Origin: Vibrio sp. UCD-FRSSP16_30
Lineage (GTDB): Bacteria > Pseudomonadota > Gammaproteobacteria > Enterobacterales > Vibrionaceae
NCBI RefSeq assembly: GCF_001676025.1
Contig: NZ_LZFW01000079.1
Span: 84,216-148,215, forward strand
Direction of reading: 5' to 3'
Length of the DNA: 64,000 nucleotides
In this document: one piece after another, positions 60,885-64,000 of the stretch
How positions within the stretch are numbered: position 1 is the stretch's first letter
How the letters are laid out: every line of letters begins with the position of its first letter
Notes under the pieces: generated by a model
Databases searched by the model: none
Told to the model about the DNA's origin: nothing
Seen by the model: the letters and a program-made list of their open reading frames with translations, nothing else
Made by a program: the position numbers and the translations under genes

Positions 60885-63800
60885 CTAACTATTATGATGA
60901 GCATTTGGGTCACTCAAATGATTATCCAAGTGGTCATGCGCTTTATGGTTACCATCATGAATACCCGTGTCATCAAGAGCGTTATGTTTAACATCATGAT
61001 GATGTTTATCTATTTTATGCTCATGCTTATCCTCTAGCGGATTAGCAAACGCATCATGATGTGTATCTTGCCCATGATTTGGATCGTGGAAATCATCAGC
61101 TAATGGATTATGCGCAAAGTGCTTATCCATCAACTTATTATGGTCATCGTGGATTGTGTGCTCAGTTTTTACGTCTTTGGGATCGACGCCTGCCATATGA
61201 AGATATGGGTTGGCATCGTGTGATGGTTGACTATGACTCACACCATCGTTGAGATCTTCATGCTGTATATCATGCTTTGAATGCTGAACAGATTTTATCC
61301 CTTTATTATGAACCATATTTAAATATGGATTATCAACATGGCTACTTTGTTGTTTGTTATTAACTTCTGACACAGGAATATCATCGAAATTAAACGTTAA
61401 TATTACATCATCAGACTGAGCCCCATTATGAATCGGTTCATCATTTTGCTGCTGAGCATGGTCATGAGCTTGCTGCGCTACCTTCTGCCAGTCACTATGT
61501 GGTGCACCACTATTATGACTGCTATCACTTCCTTTTACACTGGCCTTAACCAGACCACGATCTTTATTTACATAGATATAAACAGGATCAGTTAAGTCAG
61601 TAAATGCTGGAGATTGATCTGTGCCTCCAATCTTAACCTGTGCGTGAGCAATGAAATGATAAGTAATATCGTTAGCATCCCCAGACTTAGAATCGGCACC
61701 AACGCCATGTAAATATAACCCATGTTGAATAGCGATATCAGGGATAATTAGAACTTTTTCACCATTGGAATTAGTTTCCCAAATAGAACCACTCTGGTTT
61801 TGGGGTAAGTGTGGATCATCCTTATAACCAGGTTGAGTCGGATCTGTATGATACTTATCTAATTTTTTAGGCTCTTGATATATAACAACAAATTTATTTC
61901 CATCGAAATAACCAATCTCTGTACCGGGCTTAGTACTCGAATCTTCAGATAATAGCTCCATACGATAATGCACATTGTCGACGTGTTGCGTTAAGTGCAC
62001 TGAATCTGCAAAATCTAACTTCCAGAAGTTAATACCTGCATGTTGATCTCGCGTGTACTGTGTGCTTTCTGTACCACTTTGCCCGTCATTCACACCATCA
62101 CTATGCGATTGTTCTCTACTTGATCCAAAACCACTGGAGTCATAAACCAAGCGCTGTCCTTGCTGCTCCATGACTACTTTTCCACCTTGGTTCTTGATAG
62201 TGGCACCATGAATATTTATATAGTGGGTCTCAGAATTAAGCCTGCCATCAGTTACATGAAATGAAACTTCCTCATTAAATGTTACAGAATCTGGTGCTGT
62301 AAATGTTACATGCCCATTTTCAATTTCACTAATAGATAGACTGTCTCCAACATGAACTGCATAACCGTTTAATAATAGCTTTCCATGAGATGAATCTGGC
62401 AGGGTCTCAATGACAACTGATAGATGATCACCCGCATCTGGATCTGTTGGGTGTCCAAAATCTGATATAGCCATAGTATGACTGTTATTTTGTGCAACAG
62501 ATACCTCTGAGTTCTCTGCTGTTGGAGCATGATTCAGTTGTGTTAGCTTCAGTATCGTTTCTATATGATTTCCTGCAACATCAGTTACCTTAACTTGAAA
62601 CTGATTAGGACCAGAATTCAGATCATGTTGTGGCGTATATACCCACTCATTGCCATTATGACTAAAGCCTTTCGGCAAGCCATTCGCCCATTTCCCGTTA
62701 TTGTCTAAATGTCCCCATTCACCACTTTCATTTTTTGCTGCGATACCGAGTGATTTATTTCCTTCAATAAGCTCAACCTTCCACAAATTTTCATGACTAT
62801 CAATATTAGAAATCTTCAAATCTGGGCGTAAAGTACTAACTAAAAGATCATCTGCTGGCGTTACGCCACTACTTGCATGATGATACCCTGCAGGCGTGAT
62901 ATTTTCAGCCGGATTATTTATTGATAATATTGGTTTTTCTATATGCGTATCAATAATAATATCCGTAGCTGCACCTTGACCAACATTACCATGCTCATCA
63001 TGAATTTCAGCTTGATATATGTGTGTGCCATCCACTCCAAGCTTACGTATTACACTAGAAGTCTCATCTAAATAATAGCCACTTTTAAATTGACCAAAGT
63101 GGTGTCCTGATGCGATTTCGTTGGCTTTATGAGTGTTCCCTTCTCCGATCTCATAGCGGTGTTGCTTGAACGTATCATAGATATGGACACTCTCTGAGGT
63201 CTTATCTAGCTGATTTGCAGTAAAGGAAATACCTGGTGTGCCATCTACTGTATTAAGATCATGATTACTACGGCCACCACGACCGTCAGAAATATGTGTC
63301 AAGCCGGGTTTACCCGGAGTATGAACGTGAGTATCTAATTGAGCAGAGCTTATTGAAGTACCAGTATTACCTACATTATCTTTCGCTGTTACTCTTACCT
63401 CTAACTGAGTGTTATCTCCTACTGTAAACAAGCTTGCTTGATTAGAGTTCAGATTTACTTTGTCACCATTATCATCAACAAGATCACTCAATAAATTGAC
63501 ATGCAATGAATAATGTCCTGGCTTCACTCCATCTAAAATATGCTGCGCAATATGATAAGTATGTGTTCCATCAGATAATGTGACATCTTCCAATGTAGCG
63601 CCAGCTTCCAAGGTACCATACAACCGGGTTTGCATCTGTTCATTAATATTAATAAAGCCGTCACCTTGGAATAGGTGAGTTGTATCAGTATGACTACGAC
63701 CATCATCCAGCGTACCTGAAACAACAACATTCGTATCAAGTTCAATATGCCCTGACGCTGAGGCCGTGTTGCCTGCAGCATCTGTTGAAGTCACCTGTAC

Positions 63801-64000
63801 CGTCAACTTACCGTCTGTCAGGCTGCTCACATCTACATTATCTAAACTAAAGTGACCATTACTATCTACCTTAGGCATATCTTTAGCAGAAATATTAACC
63901 GTGTTGCCTGCACTATCATGGATACTCAAACCCGATAATGTCGCACCCACTTCGGCTGTTCCCTCAATATGTGCACTACTGCTCTCTGCTGCATTAATAA
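60885..64000 (-). CDS. Large Ig-like/cadherin-repeat surface protein, C-terminal part, with His-rich tail
   Basis: The frame is open to the window edge, so the start is missing; 1037 residues are visible and no start codon near 63950 should be taken as real. In order: four Ig-like repeats (about 1-530), two of the boundaries marked by HIELDT and AQLDT and by TDAAGNTAS or DVAGNHIE strands; a cadherin-like domain (about 535-650, from NHAPTAENSEV); a beta-rich domain (about 690-880) of no recognised family; and a polar tail. The last 153 residues are 20% histidine and repeat NPYL or NPL motifs. No RTX nonapeptides, LPXTG signal or beta-barrel are seen. The architecture resembles giant biofilm adhesins (BapA/LapA type), but the export route cannot be read from this end. 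Confidence 0.8.
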   Translation of the reverse strand, partial: INAAESSSAHIEGTAEVGATLSGLSIHDSAGNTVNISAKDMPKVDSNGHFSLDNVDVSSLTDGKLTVQVTSTDAAGNTASASGHIELDTNVVVSGTLDDGRSHTDTTHLFQGDGFININEQMQTRLYGTLEAGATLEDVTLSDGTHTYHIAQHILDGVKPGHYSLHVNLLSDLVDDNGDKVNLNSNQASLFTVGDNTQLEVRVTAKDNVGNTGTSISSAQLDTHVHTPGKPGLTHISDGRGGRSNHDLNTVDGTPGISFTANQLDKTSESVHIYDTFKQHRYEIGEGNTHKANEIASGHHFGQFKSGYYLDETSSVIRKLGVDGTHIYQAEIHDEHGNVGQGAATDIIIDTHIEKPILSINNPAENITPAGYHHASSGVTPADDLLVSTLRPDLKISNIDSHENLWKVELIEGNKSLGIAAKNESGEWGHLDNNGKWANGLPKGFSHNGNEWVYTPQHDLNSGPNQFQVKVTDVAGNHIETILKLTQLNHAPTAENSEVSVAQNNSHTMAISDFGHPTDPDAGDHLSVVIETLPDSSHGKLLLNGYAVHVGDSLSISEIENGHVTFTAPDSVTFNEEVSFHVTDGRLNSETHYINIHGATIKNQGGKVVMEQQGQRLVYDSSGFGSSREQSHSDGVNDGQSGTESTQYTRDQHAGINFWKLDFADSVHLTQHVDNVHYRMELLSEDSSTKPGTEIGYFDGNKFVVIYQEPKKLDKYHTDPTQPGYKDDPHLPQNQSGSIWETNSNGEKVLIIPDIAIQHGLYLHGVGADSKSGDANDITYHFIAHAQVKIGGTDQSPAFTDLTDPVYIYVNKDRGLVKASVKGSDSSHNSGAPHSDWQKVAQQAHDHAQQQNDEPIHNGAQSDDVILTFNFDDIPVSEVNNKQQSSHVDNPYLNMVHNKGIKSVQHSKHDIQHEDLNDGVSHSQPSHDANPYLHMAGVDPKDVKTEHTIHDDHNKLMDKHFAHNPLADDFHDPNHGQDTHHDAFANPLEDKHEHKIDKHHHDVKHNALDDTGIHDGNHKAHDHLDNHLSDPNAHHNS

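Noticed and set aside
60885..63950. Treating the large surface protein as complete with a start near 63950
   Set aside because: The frame continues without a stop to the window edge, and the upstream residues (INAAESSSAHIEGTAE) extend the same Ig-like repeat; the GTG there is an internal valine.

Overview
This window looks like a stretch of a Vibrionaceae chromosome, most likely genus Vibrio. The gene order and protein sequences of the dcw cluster, the petABC operon, the nudF-yqiB-cpdA-yqiA-parE-parC run, the GspA/GspB pair beside cca, an alternative oxidase, and the rpsU-yqeY-dnaG-rpoD operon all fit that family. Base composition is moderately AT-rich and even. Almost everything is conserved housekeeping sequence. 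I see no insertion sequence, prophage, integron or CRISPR array.

Layout. (1) Positions 1-14.4 kb: the division and cell wall (dcw) cluster on the minus strand, from rsmH through ftsL, ftsI, murE, murF, mraY, murD, ftsW, murG, murC, ftsQ and ftsA to the first codons of ftsZ. No mraZ and no ddlB are present. (2) 14.6-15.1 kb: RNase P RNA with a clear promoter and terminator. (3) 15.1-19.7 kb: rsmI, then divergently lpoA-yraN-diaA-dolP. (4) 19.8-24.9 kb, minus strand: sspAB, the cytochrome bc1 operon petABC, and rplM-rpsI with a structured leader. (5) 25-29.4 kb: zapE, then divergently zapG, degQ and degS, with a good sigma-E promoter in front of degQ. (6) 29.5-36.5 kb, minus strand: parC, parE, yqiA, cpdA, yqiB, nudF. 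tolC is divergent. (7) 38-44 kb, minus strand: hldE, glnE and the CYTH/CHAD triphosphatase gene. (8) 44.3-47.1 kb: a DUF47-pit phosphate uptake pair behind a Pho-box-like repeat, then ygiM. (9) 47.2-53.6 kb: gspAB, cca, uppP, folK, folB, plsY. (10) 53.6-54.6 kb: a compact stem-loop element with GGA loops, and the alternative oxidase gene under an NsrR-like site. (11) 54.7-60.6 kb: tsaD, then rpsU-yqeY-dnaG-rpoD and tRNA-Ile2 (CAU). (12) 60.9-64 kb: the 3' end of a very large Ig/cadherin-repeat surface protein with an unusual histidine-rich tail. It runs off the window.

How the genes fit together. The dcw cluster makes lipid II and the septal machinery. LpoA, UppP and the GspAB pair also work in or across peptidoglycan. 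DegQ and DegS handle envelope stress, and the sigma-E promoter before degQ closes a loop with DegS. petABC and the alternative oxidase are two routes for quinol oxidation; the second appears wired to nitric oxide. The most interesting unexplained items are the GGA hairpin element at 53680-53779, the histidine-rich tail of the terminal adhesin-like protein, the perfect 19-bp inverted repeat before nudF, and the regulatory sites before aox and the DUF47-pit pair.
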